Positions 17,601 through 26,367 are shown, counted from the first letter of the stretch. The stretch: 64,000 nucleotides of DNA from Glycocaulis sp050485565 (GCF_050485565.1 NZ_JBJHBQ010000003.1:186001-250000); one strand, 5' to 3'. The notes: generated by a model from the sequence alone, not told the origin. Made by a program: numbers and translations.

Positions 17601-19969
17601 CTGGCTCCGGAAAGCGATACCCGCCAGCTGTCATCCGGCTCACTCAAGGCCGGGTCGTCCACAATGATGACGGGCGCGCTTCCAATGCCGGCGGCATGGA
17701 TCAGCCAGGCTTCGCCGGCGGGAACGGTTGCGCTTAAGGGGGCCGGGTCCCTGCCGCCGCCTTCTGATTGCACGGCGAGATCCGCGTCGAGCATCGCGAA
17801 ATTCACCAATGTCCCGCCATCAACGCTGGCGGAGACTTCCCGGTCCTCATTCGCGACCGGAAGGGCGGTCCAGTGCGATGCGCCGCGCCGGACCAGCGTC
17901 TCGGCGTGCAGCGCCACCCGCCCGTCATGGGGCAGGGGCTGGGCGAGTGGTGCGCGGTCGGCAAGGATGGCCCCGTCCGGTGCCGACCAGGGCGCGCCGA
18001 TATCCACCGTCAGCGCATATTCCAGCTCGCTCGGCGTACGCCCGCGCAGCGCGACATGGTAATCGCCGGCCGGCAACAGGCTGCTCATTGTGATGGACTC
18101 ACCAGAAATGAACTCGCTCTCGCCGATCTGCCGCCCCTGATGGATGAGGCGCACCTGCGCGGCGGCGTCGGCGGGCGGGTCGACATGGACGCTGACCTGG
18201 CTCCACCCGTGCGTGGAGAAGGTGAACATGTCGACATCACCGCTATGGAAATTGCCCTGCATGCGCTCGCCAAGCGTCAGCACATTGGCCCTCAGGGCGT
18301 CGTCATTGGGTTCCACTTCCCAGCCGGGTTCGGGCTGGCCCATCGGAATGGCGCGCAACATGATGTCGGCGTCGGACTCCACCTCGACCAGATAGCGGCC
18401 GGGCAGGAGGGTAAGCCGGTCAAGGCGCATGCCGCCGGGCGAGGGACGCCCGGAGCTGTTGGAGGCGATAACGCGGCCAAACTCGGCCTCCCGCACATGG
18501 ATGGCGCGCACCGCGTCGCCATTGACCTGCATGCGCCAGAGCTGCGGCAGTCCGCTGACAGGAAGTTCGAACCAGAACGACCGGCGGATATCGGTCTGCG
18601 CCCGGACCGGGCGTCGGGGCTCCATGGGCGCTGCCCAGTCGTCATGATCATTGGGCTGGCGCGCGAAGGTGGCGCCCGGCGCAGGGCCGGTCTCAAGCGA
18701 TACGGCGTACTGGACAGTGCTTGACCTGGCCCGCGGCGCGCGCAGGCGCATGGCGTAATCGCCCGGACCCAGCTGCAGCGGGCCGAACGCGAAGCGCTCC
18801 GAACTGCTGCGGCGGCAGATGGGCTGGCGGTCGAAGTCCTGCAGGCAGGCAAGAATTTCCTCACCCGCCGGGTTCTCGATCACCAGTGTCTGGCTGCCTT
18901 CAGCGTGCGTGTCATCCAGCGCGAAGGCGAAGTAGTCATCATCGCGCGAACCGTCGAGAGCACCGGCGAAACCGTCCTCGGCCAGATTGGTCCAGTTGGC
19001 CTGTTCAAGCGTGTCATTGGGCTCGCGTTCTTCGCCCGGAGCAGCCACACCCAGCGGGGTCAGCGATACCGCGACAATACCCAGCTGCGCGTCCCTGCCT
19101 TGGGCTTCCAGTTCCAGCCGCGCGCCCGGCTCCAGCGCCACATTGCGCCAGTGCTGGCGCAGCGGGCCAGCCGTTACCGGTGCGCCCAGCCGGGCACCAT
19201 CTGCATCGCTCAGCGTACCGGTCATGCGCGTGCCCAGCCCGCCAATCACGGATACCTGCCATAGCTGACCGTCTTCCTGATCGGCAGGCGCCTCCAGCGC
19301 AAACGTGCCGGTGCCGTCCTCGATCAGCACCACGCGCTCGTCGCCGGGCGGCACGATGATGGCCTCGTCCGCGTTGCGCTCGATCTGGCTTGCCGGGGTC
19401 AGCGCTGCGCGCCGTCCGCGCCGGAGCTGAACCTCGTAATCGCCGCCAGCGCCCGCTGCTGACATCCCGATCAGATAATCGCCGGGGGGCAGCAGAAGTT
19501 CGTCCTCGCCCACGACGGCCCGGCCGCGCGCTGTCTGCAGGCTCAGATGGGTCTGGGAGCCCGAAATCAGACGGTCAGAGCCTGAGTCCCCTGAAGGCAG
19601 TGCGCCAACCAGCCCGCCTTCTACGGCCGAGGCGACTGCTTCAGGGTCGTGATAGGACAGTTCGATAATGTCGAGGCGGACCAGGCCGCTTGTGGCAGCT
19701 GCCAGCTCGATGGACCAGAGATGGTCGGCATCCTCGTCCTCCACCGTCCACATCCAGGCATCCTGATCGCGCCCGGAGACCTCTCCGATGAGAACGGCGT
19801 GACCGGCAAAGTGGCGAGCCTGATCGGGGGTGTTGTTTGGCTCCTGCTCGAACAGGCGAGGAGGGGCCGAACCCGAAGCGTCGTAATCCTCGTCCGCGAA
19901 TCCCGCTGCCGAGACGCTCAGTGCGGCGGCCGACAGAATGGCTGCGGAACGCAGGAACAGACGGGTCAT
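14603..19969 (-). CDS. Giant secreted protein with PPC-like repeats and two VWA domains
   Basis: 1788 residues from ATG 19969 (19975 is an alternative two codons upstream). Signal peptide: AAILSAAALSVSAAGFA. At least four modules open with an EPND-type motif (EPNNTPDQA, EPNDTLEQA, QPNDHDD, EPNDDALRA), the hallmark of pre-peptidase C-terminal-like beta-sandwiches. The middle has discoidin-like segments (ATHLRVTPLSDWG, ARYIRLEFEAA). Two von Willebrand A domains follow: MIDAS DGSGS at about 1337-1341 and DASGS at about 1556-1560, the latter with LTDGEETCDG. A short beta domain closes the protein. No TM anchor or LPXTG was seen. Expected role: large metal-dependent adhesive or scaffolding surface protein. 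It is divergent from the transglutaminase-like gene over a shared palindrome. Confidence 0.8.
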   Translation of the reverse strand: MTRLFLRSAAILSAAALSVSAAGFADEDYDASGSAPPRLFEQEPNNTPDQARHFAGHAVLIGEVSGRDQDAWMWTVEDEDADHLWSIELAAATSGLVRLDIIELSYHDPEAVASAVEGGLVGALPSGDSGSDRLISGSQTHLSLQTARGRAVVGEDELLLPPGDYLIGMSAAGAGGDYEVQLRRGRRAALTPASQIERNADEAIIVPPGDERVVLIEDGTGTFALEAPADQEDGQLWQVSVIGGLGTRMTGTLSDADGARLGAPVTAGPLRQHWRNVALEPGARLELEAQGRDAQLGIVAVSLTPLGVAAPGEEREPNDTLEQANWTNLAEDGFAGALDGSRDDDYFAFALDDTHAEGSQTLVIENPAGEEILACLQDFDRQPICRRSSSERFAFGPLQLGPGDYAMRLRAPRARSSTVQYAVSLETGPAPGATFARQPNDHDDWAAPMEPRRPVRAQTDIRRSFWFELPVSGLPQLWRMQVNGDAVRAIHVREAEFGRVIASNSSGRPSPGGMRLDRLTLLPGRYLVEVESDADIMLRAIPMGQPEPGWEVEPNDDALRANVLTLGERMQGNFHSGDVDMFTFSTHGWSQVSVHVDPPADAAAQVRLIHQGRQIGESEFISGESITMSSLLPAGDYHVALRGRTPSELEYALTVDIGAPWSAPDGAILADRAPLAQPLPHDGRVALHAETLVRRGASHWTALPVANEDREVSASVDGGTLVNFAMLDADLAVQSEGGGRDPAPLSATVPAGEAWLIHAAGIGSAPVIIVDDPALSEPDDSWRVSLSGASTLAAWRPERQRMEAELEIANTGDEPAMPDIEIAASRADARLAYDLPEAPLEAGESVVIAVDVDMPAWLPAGEPIALWARAGTASAELRLAADPGADPAGPHHARIDENLVGLVNLAWDALGARFTTDTAPRERAFHLINNTVGGDTGIRWYEPLGETLPVIELAGGGGDIHTLVFDQTSSLSGEQRWRRVRVETSADGRDFQPLMTAELDVGDGQQVFRLDAPVTATHLRVTPLSDWGQTQRAGERANRPSGTGVIMALGTPREDHKPNLLEPELGGHVVWADGAQRPGRSLLHGALQRAHGSPAYHQREAQRQIRARDVVVGFHQQRLARLETLEWRTGQAQAANGPQSVSVSVSETSPLGPWTRKGAIELSGGEGRLAFDEPVLARYIRLEFEAADRRFTVPEHIAAYEADGLQSSRSILGHWGWYTHDGPEEPEPQPFEGEVDTASSASSPLPLGDGRRGRLEAVGDVRAYTVTVPDGENTLEIALNENVSDRAAVRLIGPEGEAEIVWEREADHRRGTAIGLTPGEYRIELEEPVRSIFIVWDGSGSLINHRPAIFRAFSEFADGLIPEQEVANIVPIGFPPLIDGWAEHGVQLSQALAGVDIESRRFMLDAATSDAETGLLVAARRLDGREGERAIILIADAELFTPHRTELWPMLERVRPRIFSLGLNPGDAASDTAKLLHERDLIMNWAMATGGRYSYSASTASLLRNLEAAMHEIRQPTEFLISAETGWTDPPEPGSLSVVSGDEPVVAGSVVHMIFDASGSMLRRMTGGRRIDVARTIAHEVIAERIPSSVPVALRAFGHTEPGSCETELLVAPSAGNHANVLAAVQRIEAINLARTPLAASLAAVPDDLEAFAGQRQLVVMLTDGEETCDGNVEAELERLMDSGVEIRLNIVGFHIDQAGLRDEFERLAEMGGGVYFDTRDGDGLSQALARSVAAEFTVRDTSGAMVARGRVDEDPVELEAGRYTLQIDGQEDRELVIEPDSETVITL

Positions 19970-20043
19970 GAACATCTCGAAAAGCCTCGCATGGCACCAG
20001 CACAATCGCGCGAACCACTATCGAGAGCCCCACCGGGAAGGTT

Positions 20044-20059
20044 AGCCCCGAACGGGTCT
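20044..20059. promoter_or_regulatory. Locus-wide 16-bp palindrome, copy 2
   Basis: AGCCCCGAACGGGTCT matches the consensus AGACCCGNNCGGGTCT with one arm mismatch. It lies in the 150-bp gap between the VWA gene (start 19969, minus) and the transglutaminase-like gene (start 20120, plus), with its centre 68 bp before the latter. Confidence 0.6.
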
Positions 20060-20119
20060 GCACGCGCCCTGCGCAGCGCCCGATCATGGCCCATCTGCAC
20101 GACCGGAAAGGACCGCCCG

Positions 20120-22417
20120 ATGCGCTTTCGAAATTTCGCAATTGCTGTTCAGGCCGCCCTGCTGGGCATCACCGCGCCGGCATTGGCCGAAGAGACGGCG
20201 ATCTGCGAGATGCTGGACGGCTATACAGGTGAGCTGGTCGCGATCGCCGGTCATCTGCAGACCATGAGCAGCCTGGTCGACGGAACGCCGCTCGATGTCG
20301 AGATGGCGGTCGAGACCAATGATTTCATGGGCGAAGCTCTGGCGGAGTATGTGTCCTCGCAGATCGGATTTGCGCCCTATCAGGGCGCGATCAGAGGGGC
20401 GGGCGGCGTTCTGGCAAGCGGTTCCGGCAACGCGCTCGATCAGAGCCTGCTGCTGACGGCCATGCTCGAACATGCCGGCTACGATGCGCAGATCCTCTAC
20501 ATCGCCGAGCCAGATGCCGAACTCACGGCCCGGCTCGCCAGCGCGGCTCTGCACGGTACTCGCCGCACGCCGGCCTTTTCCGATCCGTCGCGCTTTGCCA
20601 GCGCTGTGGAGCAGTTTGCCGCTAGAAGCGGCATGCAGCATGAGCTTCCCGACCTTGCGGTGATGATTGACGCGCTGTCGTCCGATGCGGCGGAGCCAGT
20701 AAGTGCGCGGGTGCGGGCCGTCGCCGAGCGCCTGACGGACATGGAGGAGGGCGGCGCGCCCTTCAATCCGGGCGCCTACCACTGGGTGCGCTACCGGCTG
20801 GGCGCCGGCATGTCGTGGACTGAGGCACATCCGGCCCTCGGTGACGCAGCCCCTGAAGGCCTTTCGCCGGACGGCGCAATCACTGGCACCGTGCCTGAAG
20901 AGCTACTGCACTATGTCCGTATCGAGCTTCATGCGGAGCTGCTTGAGAGCGGCACCTTGAGGACCGTTCCGGTGATGGACGCGTGGCGCCAGCCCGTAGC
21001 AGCCCTGCTTGATGTGCCTGTAACGCTGGGGCTTAGCGTATCGCGTCCGGGAACGGGCAATGAAGCCGGTGCATCCGTTGTGCCTGTGCTCAATGGGCAG
21101 ATCGCGCCGGGCGCTTCCCTCGTCACGCTGACAGGTACGATTCTCGATACCGGGGTGATGGAAATGGACCGCTACGGCATGGCGGGCGTGTTTTCCGCGT
21201 TGGGCGACCAGCTCCAGGAAGGGGCGCAGGTGGCCAGCGGCGGGCCGGCGGACCAGCCGGTGCGCGCCCTTACCGGCATGATACTCAAAGTAGTCTGGAT
21301 GCGGCCTGACGGTACTGAGCGGGTTGAGGAGCGCTGGCTTCTGGACCGGCTTGTCAATCGCGGCGACACGGCAGGGCCGCCCCGGCTTGACCTGTCCATC
21401 ACGCCGTCTGACGCCATGGATCAGCTGCAGTTCGTCCGCCAGTTCTTCATCGCGCCGGCCGGTCCGGGGGACGCCTATCTCATGCGGCGTTCGCTGGACG
21501 CTACGAGCAATCAGTTCGAGCAGGTCGCCGCCATTTTGCGTTCTTTTGATCCCGCTACGGGCGAGATTGATCCGGAAACAGGCAGCCTCCCGCGGACGCA
21601 CACGCCGCTATTGCTTTCGCTGGCGACAGCGCTCGACCAGCCGCTGGATCTGCCGCAGGGACATGCCGTGTTCCGTCACGGCCCGCTTATCATCTCCCAG
21701 CACGCCACAGCGGGAAGCGATGGTGAGGCAACTGACTATATCGATATCCTCATGAACCCGTGGACGGGGATCAAAGCCGCAACGGACGGGCTGGAGTCCT
21801 GGCCGGGCGGCTCCGTTCTGCGGGGCGTGTTCGATACCGGTGTGGAAGTTGCCTTCGGGATCGAGGACGAGGCTGGCGACTATCTGGGCCTGCTGCTGGA
21901 TTCGGAGACCCGCTTCATCCGCGATGCCGCCGGTCTGGCAGGCTGGCCGCAGGCCGCGCGTCTGGCCGCCGCCCATGATCTTGAGCAAGGTTTTGTTGTC
22001 GCTGCACCGGCGGCGATTGACAGGGACTTCCCGCGCTGGTGGCGGGTGGATGCGGAAGGTGGCGAAGTGCTCGGCCGCAGCGCGCTGGGAGGTCAGGTGG
22101 CGCTCGAGCGGGCAATAAAGGAGATGAAGATAGTTGCCGGCTTGATCTCGGATATGATGACTCTTCACGCCCTTTATCAATGTCTCGAGAGGTTTGGCGA
22201 AAACCAGGCGGCCGGGGCCTGCTGTATGGTCGTAACGGGCACAAGTGCTTTGGTCGGTAAAGGAATAGGCAGGGGGCTTAGAGGCGCAGGAGCCTATGCC
22301 GCTGATGTGGGTGTGTCCGCAGGGCAGGCGCTTCTCGGACTGGCTATTCTACACGGCATCACCGCCGGCACCCTTGAGGTTACCACCGCCGTTATCGACA
22401 ACACGTTTTGCTCGTAG
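20120..22417 (+). CDS. Secreted degenerate transglutaminase-like protein
   Basis: 765 residues from ATG 20120 (GAAAGGA upstream). Signal peptide: AVQAALLGITAPALA. Around residues 100-250 it resembles the bacterial transglutaminase core: GNALDQSLLLTAMLEHAGYDAQILY aligns with the active-site helix, but the catalytic Cys is absent. AYHWVRYRLGAGMSWTEAHP aligns with the His/Asp segment: the His is kept, the Asp is not evident. It is thus probably catalytically dead or altered. The long remainder is beta-rich. A C-terminal hydrophobic segment (AGQALLGLAILHGITAGTL) could anchor or insert in a membrane. It is divergent from the VWA/PPC giant over a common palindrome, suggesting a shared surface function. 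Confidence 0.65.
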   Translation: MRFRNFAIAVQAALLGITAPALAEETAICEMLDGYTGELVAIAGHLQTMSSLVDGTPLDVEMAVETNDFMGEALAEYVSSQIGFAPYQGAIRGAGGVLASGSGNALDQSLLLTAMLEHAGYDAQILYIAEPDAELTARLASAALHGTRRTPAFSDPSRFASAVEQFAARSGMQHELPDLAVMIDALSSDAAEPVSARVRAVAERLTDMEEGGAPFNPGAYHWVRYRLGAGMSWTEAHPALGDAAPEGLSPDGAITGTVPEELLHYVRIELHAELLESGTLRTVPVMDAWRQPVAALLDVPVTLGLSVSRPGTGNEAGASVVPVLNGQIAPGASLVTLTGTILDTGVMEMDRYGMAGVFSALGDQLQEGAQVASGGPADQPVRALTGMILKVVWMRPDGTERVEERWLLDRLVNRGDTAGPPRLDLSITPSDAMDQLQFVRQFFIAPAGPGDAYLMRRSLDATSNQFEQVAAILRSFDPATGEIDPETGSLPRTHTPLLLSLATALDQPLDLPQGHAVFRHGPLIISQHATAGSDGEATDYIDILMNPWTGIKAATDGLESWPGGSVLRGVFDTGVEVAFGIEDEAGDYLGLLLDSETRFIRDAAGLAGWPQAARLAAAHDLEQGFVVAAPAAIDRDFPRWWRVDAEGGEVLGRSALGGQVALERAIKEMKIVAGLISDMMTLHALYQCLERFGENQAAGACCMVVTGTSALVGKGIGRGLRGAGAYAADVGVSAGQALLGLAILHGITAGTLEVTTAVIDNTFCS

Positions 22418-22496
22418 GTAGGCGCCGGAAGGTTCCGGCTGCCTCGTTCCCCTTTGTTTTCACGTGCATGATCGCAACCAAGAAGGAGCTACAGCC

Positions 22497-23117
22497 ATGC
22501 CTGGACTGAAACGTAGTGCCCGCCGCCGGGCCATTGTGCCGGTATACGCCCTGATCGCCCTGATTGCCCTCGGACTTTCGGGACTGGTGGCGGCGCCCCA
22601 TGCCGAAGCGCAGCGCGGGACCGGCCTTTCCATCGAGATTGGCGAACGCGATTTCCAGCACTTCGCGCGCAGTTCCGGCGAGCGGGGCGTCACGGCTGCC
22701 CAGCTGGGTGAATGGCTTGCAGGCCATGCCCGCTTTGGCGGCGCCGATGCCGGCACGGTGCTCGCCTTCGTGGTGGACAGTTCCGGGCGCGTTGTCGGCC
22801 GTACGGCGCAGGATGTCCGCATTGGCCGGGATGGCGGGTATGCGCAGGGCTTCCCGGGCGACCACTTCTTTCCAGGGGACCGCTTCTTTCCGGGTGATCA
22901 CTTTTTCCCCGGTGATCACTTCTTTCCCGGTGACCATTTCCTCGGACGGCAGGTTTCGGTGTCCAGTGCCGAGGACGTGCAGCGCGCGGTCGGCGCGGCC
23001 GGACGCCAAGTTGAACGCGGCGGCTACGCTGTCGTGATCGTCTTTGTGCCGTCTGGTGACCGGTTTGATCCGCCGACGAGCCCGGGCGCGGTAATGATTC
23101 CCGGCCGCTTTCGCTAA
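22497..23117 (+). CDS. Secreted protein with (FFPGDH)n hexapeptide repeats
   Basis: 206 residues from ATG 22497 (AAGGAG 8-15 bp upstream; the earlier in-frame start at 22464 has none). A basic N-region and a TM-like stretch (YALIALIALGLSGLVAA) act as signal peptide or anchor. A first domain (about 40-110) is followed by five Phe-Pro-Gly-Asp-His/Arg units, then a domain rich in beta strands (VVIVFVPSGDRF). The repeat is His/Asp-rich and could bind metal, but this is speculation. It follows the transglutaminase-like gene by 79 bp and is closed by a strong terminator. Confidence 0.65.
   Translation: MPGLKRSARRRAIVPVYALIALIALGLSGLVAAPHAEAQRGTGLSIEIGERDFQHFARSSGERGVTAAQLGEWLAGHARFGGADAGTVLAFVVDSSGRVVGRTAQDVRIGRDGGYAQGFPGDHFFPGDRFFPGDHFFPGDHFFPGDHFLGRQVSVSSAEDVQRAVGAAGRQVERGGYAVVIVFVPSGDRFDPPTSPGAVMIPGRFR
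22851..22937 (+). repeat. 18-bp tandem repeat coding for FFPGDH units
   Basis: Four complete 18-bp units at 22866-22937, preceded by a 15-bp partial unit (FPGDH). Codons vary between units (TTC/TTT, CCA/CCG/CCC, GGG/GGT, GAT/GAC) while the peptide stays constant, apart from one His-to-Arg change, so the repeat looks selected at the protein level. Confidence 0.85.
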
Positions 23118-23138
23118 GTTTTCGCAAAGCTGACACAG

Positions 23139-23175
23139 CGCCGGCGCGGGAAAGCCCCGCGCCGGCGTTTTTTTT
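23139..23175 (+). terminator. Strong rho-independent terminator
   Basis: A GC-rich hairpin with arms CGCCGGCGCGGG and CCCGCGCCGGCG around a short AAAGC loop, followed by eight T residues. It ends the transcript of the transglutaminase-like and FFPGDH-repeat genes and separates them from the convergent gene at 23185. Confidence 0.92.
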
Positions 23176-23184
23176 GCGTGTTCC

Positions 23185-23775
23185 TTACCGGGGGAAGGCG
23201 CCGCCCATCGCGCCCATGGACATGCGGCGATAGCCGTCAGGCACCACGAACCACCGGTCTTCCTGTGCCGCGCGCTCGAACTCACGCGCTTCAAACACGG
23301 CACCCTCATCGGGCACATTCACGCGCAGGACGATATAGTCATGCGTAAGGCAGCCCTCGGCCTCTCCGCCGGGCGCATCCTCAGCTTCAAACCGGTAGAT
23401 CGTGCACGGCTCCCCGGCCACGACATCAGTGCCGATGGGGTCGCCCAGACGGTCATCAGCCGTCGGGACATCGAAACTGCTCTCCTCGGACGTCATATCC
23501 ATGGCGATACGCATGCCGCCCATGTCCACGAGGATCGTCACCGTCTCGGTGGCCGAGTCGATCAGCACCGCCGCAGCCTGCCCCTGAAACTCGGTCTCCA
23601 TCCGGAAACGGCCATCAGAATGACGCAGCTCCGCGTCAATGGTCGTGCCGCTGCTCTGGTCATGCATCTGAGTGACCATACGGAAGTCGGACTGGGGCAT
23701 GCGCGGCTCGGAGCTCCAGGCCGCAGAACACGCGCCCGCAGCGATGACGGACGCGATCAAGGTGGAATGCATCAT
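23185..23775 (-). CDS. Secreted DUF4412-like protein
   Basis: 196 residues, ATG 23775 (GGAGA about 9 bp upstream; ATG 23772 is equally in frame). Leader MMHSTLIASVIAAGACSAAWS could be a signal peptide or weak lipobox (AGAC). The mature part is a chain of short strands measuring up and down (MVTQMHDQSSGTTIDAELRHSDGRFRMETE, TVTILVDMGGMRIAMDM), the pattern of DUF4412/LolA-like folds, and ends with a Met/Gly-rich tail. It diverges from the Ser/Thr kinase gene, with a copy of the shared palindrome between them. Confidence 0.6.
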   Translation of the reverse strand: MMHSTLIASVIAAGACSAAWSSEPRMPQSDFRMVTQMHDQSSGTTIDAELRHSDGRFRMETEFQGQAAAVLIDSATETVTILVDMGGMRIAMDMTSEESSFDVPTADDRLGDPIGTDVVAGEPCTIYRFEAEDAPGGEAEGCLTHDYIVLRVNVPDEGAVFEAREFERAAQEDRWFVVPDGYRRMSMGAMGGAFPR

Positions 23776-23861
23776 GGCGTTCTCCGATATTGCCAGTGTC
23801 CAGAAACAATCAACTCAAGTCAGGAAAAATCAACTCAAGGCAGGCTTAGCGTCCGCAGCAT

Positions 23862-23877
23862 AGACCTGAACGGGCCC
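23862..23877. promoter_or_regulatory. Locus-wide 16-bp palindrome, copy 3
   Basis: AGACCTGAACGGGCCC is a weaker match to AGACCCGNNCGGGTCT, with both arms partly degenerate. It lies between the DUF4412-like gene (start 23775, minus) and the kinase gene (start 23983, plus), about 95 and 113 bp from the two starts. Confidence 0.5.
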
Positions 23878-23982
23878 AGAGGTGCGGATTTCACCCTCAG
23901 GGCGAAGTTATGGCTTGGCGCATCGTGGTCCATAGGCTTAGCATCGTTTGCTCACGCTGGATCGGGATCACGAGAGCTCCAT

Positions 23983-26367
23983 ATGGATCAACGAGTTGAC
24001 TGGCCGAAGGTTGAGGCCCTGCTTGATGCTGCGCTGGAGTTGCCCGAGAGCGAGCGCACCGGTTTTGTCCGGGCGCAGGCCACCGATGCTGCACTCGCAG
24101 AAGAAGTGCTGGCGCTTCTGGGATCGGTAGAGCACGCGGAAAATTTCCTGGAGGAAGCTGACGAGCCGGATGCACCGGTTCTGACTCCCGGTGAAGAGCT
24201 GGGTGCCTGGCGCATTGTCAGCCTTGTAGGGCGGGGCGGCATGGGTGATGTCTTCCGGGTGGACCGGGCGGACGGGCTGTACGAGCAGACCGCCGCGCTG
24301 AAGGTCATGCGTCCCGGATCGGCTGATGACACCGCCTTGTTTGACAGTGAGCGGCGCTATCTTGCCCGGCTGGAGCATCCCAATATTGCCCGATTGCTTG
24401 ATGGCGGAGTGACGGGTGAGGGGCGCCCGTGGATGGTGATGGAGTTGGCCGATGGTGCCGCGGCGGATGCCTGGGCAGTCTCCGTCAGACCGCTTCCGCG
24501 CCAGATTGTCGAGATAATACTCCAGGCAGGCGAGGCGCTTGCTTACGCCCATGACAAGCTGATCGTCCATCGCGATATCAAGCCGTCGAATATTCTGGTT
24601 GATGGGTCAGGACGCGCCCGTGTGATCGATTTTGGCGTGGCCCGTCTGTCCATCGCGGACAAAAGCAAGGCTGCGCCTCTGTCGCTGGACTTTGCCGCGC
24701 CCGAACTGCTCGAAGGCCATGCCGCCACAACGGCCAGCGATGTGTATGGGCTGGCGGCTACCCTGTTTGCGCTTCTGGCTGGCTATCCGCCGCTGCGCCT
24801 GACCGATGATCCGCTGCCGGTAGCATTGCGCCGCGCTGTCGAGGAGCCGCCCGAGCGCCTGCCATTGACGTCATTCCGGCGGCAGGACAGACGGCTTCTA
24901 CTGGATCTGGACCATGTGCTCGCGCGGGCTATGGCCAAGAATCCCGGTGATCGCTACCCCACCGTAAACAGCTTCTGCGAAGATCTCCGCAATGCCCTGA
25001 AGGGCCGCCCGGTGGCGGCACGCTCCGGTGAACGCGGTTACGTGTTTGCCAGGTATGTGCGGCGTCACCGCTGGCAGGCTGCTGCCGTTGCTGCCCTTGT
25101 CCTGTCGCTGGCAGGCGGGTTCAGCACCTCTCTCTGGCAGGCGCGCGAGGCGCGGATAGAGCGCGACTGGGCGCAAAGCGAACAGGCCCGTCTGGAGGCC
25201 GTGCAGCACTATCTGTTCTTCATGCTGCGCGATGGCGCGGACGTGTCGGGCGGTACCGGTGCCAGTGCACGCGATATCCTCGAAGCGGCCGCGGCGCAGG
25301 TCGGTGAAATGTTTGCTGCTGATCCGGATCGGGGCGGGCAGGTGATGCACGCACTGGCAGAACTCTACTTCTACCTAAACGACTATGAGGCGGCCGGGCC
25401 GCTCCTGCGTCAGCTGGTGGCGGCGGATCATCTCGACCCGGCGCTGCTGGCTTCAGCGCGTTACGATCTGGCCCAGGTCCTGCTGCGCACCAGCGGCGCG
25501 GACGAGGCCGAGCCGCTTCTCGCCCAGGCGCAGGCTTTCTGGGCTGGTGATCCGCGCCAGTGGCGCCGGCGGCTTGTGGACAGCCGGCTGGTCGAGGCCC
25601 GCATTCTGCGCGACCGGGGACAGCTGCCTGAGGCGGTAACGCTTCTGGAGCGCACCTTGCCGGACCGGATCGCGCTTAGCGGCGAGACCGACAGGATGAC
25701 CGGCGTGTTCCACAATGATCTGGGCGTGATGTTGTTTGCTTCGGGCCGCATGGATGATGCGGCCGTTTCACTGCGCGAGGCGCTCGCGGTCTGGCGGGCC
25801 ATTGGCCTTGATGACGGCCCCGACGCGCTCAACACGCTGAACAACCTGGCTGCCGTGCAGGTGTTGTCCGGCGATCATGCCTCTGCTGAACCCCTGTTCC
25901 GGGAGATCGTGGATATTCGCCGTGCTGCTTACGGCCCGTCTGCGACGACGTCGGCGGTGCTCAATAATTATGGCAAGACGCTGATCAATCTGGGACGGCC
26001 TGAGGAGGCGCTGCCGCACCTTCGCGAGGCTGCCATCATGGCCCGCGAGCATGCAGGACTGACCAGCTTTGCCTACGCAGCCGCCATTGCAGGTCATAGC
26101 GAGGCCAAGGCCCTTGTCGGGGACTCCGCAGAGGCGCTGCGCATCGCTGAACAGGCCTATGAGGAAATCACGCAGGCCGCCGGCGGACCCGGCCCGGCAA
26201 GCGCGATTGTCGCCATTGCGCTGGCGCGCACCCTGGCCGATGAAGGTGATACCGGTCAGGCGGCATCGCTACTGGAGGAGGCCGAATCGGCCCTGAACGC
26301 TCTTGGCCCTGCGGCAAACCTGCAATTACAGGCCATCGAAGGCATACGCGAGCGCCATGGCCTCTAG
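23983..26367 (+). CDS. Membrane Ser/Thr protein kinase with periplasmic TPR domain
   Basis: 794 residues from ATG 23983; earlier in-frame starts would read through the divergent promoter. A short helical N-domain (LLDAALELPESERTGFVRA) is typical of kinases linked to ECF sigma factors. Hanks kinase motifs are complete: GRGGMG (83-88), AALKVM (Lys107), HRDIKPSN (Asp198), DFG (216-218), AAPE (238-241). One TM segment at about 364-385 is followed by a long TPR-like region (about 420-790) predicted outside the cytoplasm, a possible sensor. It is convergent with the ECF sigma gene, which its family is known to phosphorylate in other bacteria (PknT/EcfP). The TAG stop is the first codon-sized piece of the MITE-like element. 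Confidence 0.92.
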   Translation: MDQRVDWPKVEALLDAALELPESERTGFVRAQATDAALAEEVLALLGSVEHAENFLEEADEPDAPVLTPGEELGAWRIVSLVGRGGMGDVFRVDRADGLYEQTAALKVMRPGSADDTALFDSERRYLARLEHPNIARLLDGGVTGEGRPWMVMELADGAAADAWAVSVRPLPRQIVEIILQAGEALAYAHDKLIVHRDIKPSNILVDGSGRARVIDFGVARLSIADKSKAAPLSLDFAAPELLEGHAATTASDVYGLAATLFALLAGYPPLRLTDDPLPVALRRAVEEPPERLPLTSFRRQDRRLLLDLDHVLARAMAKNPGDRYPTVNSFCEDLRNALKGRPVAARSGERGYVFARYVRRHRWQAAAVAALVLSLAGGFSTSLWQAREARIERDWAQSEQARLEAVQHYLFFMLRDGADVSGGTGASARDILEAAAAQVGEMFAADPDRGGQVMHALAELYFYLNDYEAAGPLLRQLVAADHLDPALLASARYDLAQVLLRTSGADEAEPLLAQAQAFWAGDPRQWRRRLVDSRLVEARILRDRGQLPEAVTLLERTLPDRIALSGETDRMTGVFHNDLGVMLFASGRMDDAAVSLREALAVWRAIGLDDGPDALNTLNNLAAVQVLSGDHASAEPLFREIVDIRRAAYGPSATTSAVLNNYGKTLINLGRPEEALPHLREAAIMAREHAGLTSFAYAAAIAGHSEAKALVGDSAEALRIAEQAYEEITQAAGGPGPASAIVAIALARTLADEGDTGQAASLLEEAESALNALGPAANLQLQAIEGIRERHGL

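Noticed and set aside
20044..20059. The 16-bp palindrome as an ECF -35 element (internal GAAC)
   Set aside because: No shared -10-like sequence could be found at a fixed distance after the four copies, and copy 1 lacks GAAC; a dimeric operator explains the symmetry better.
22851..22937. Possible CRISPR-like tandem repeat
   Set aside because: Units are contiguous 18-mers in frame within a coding gene, without spacers.
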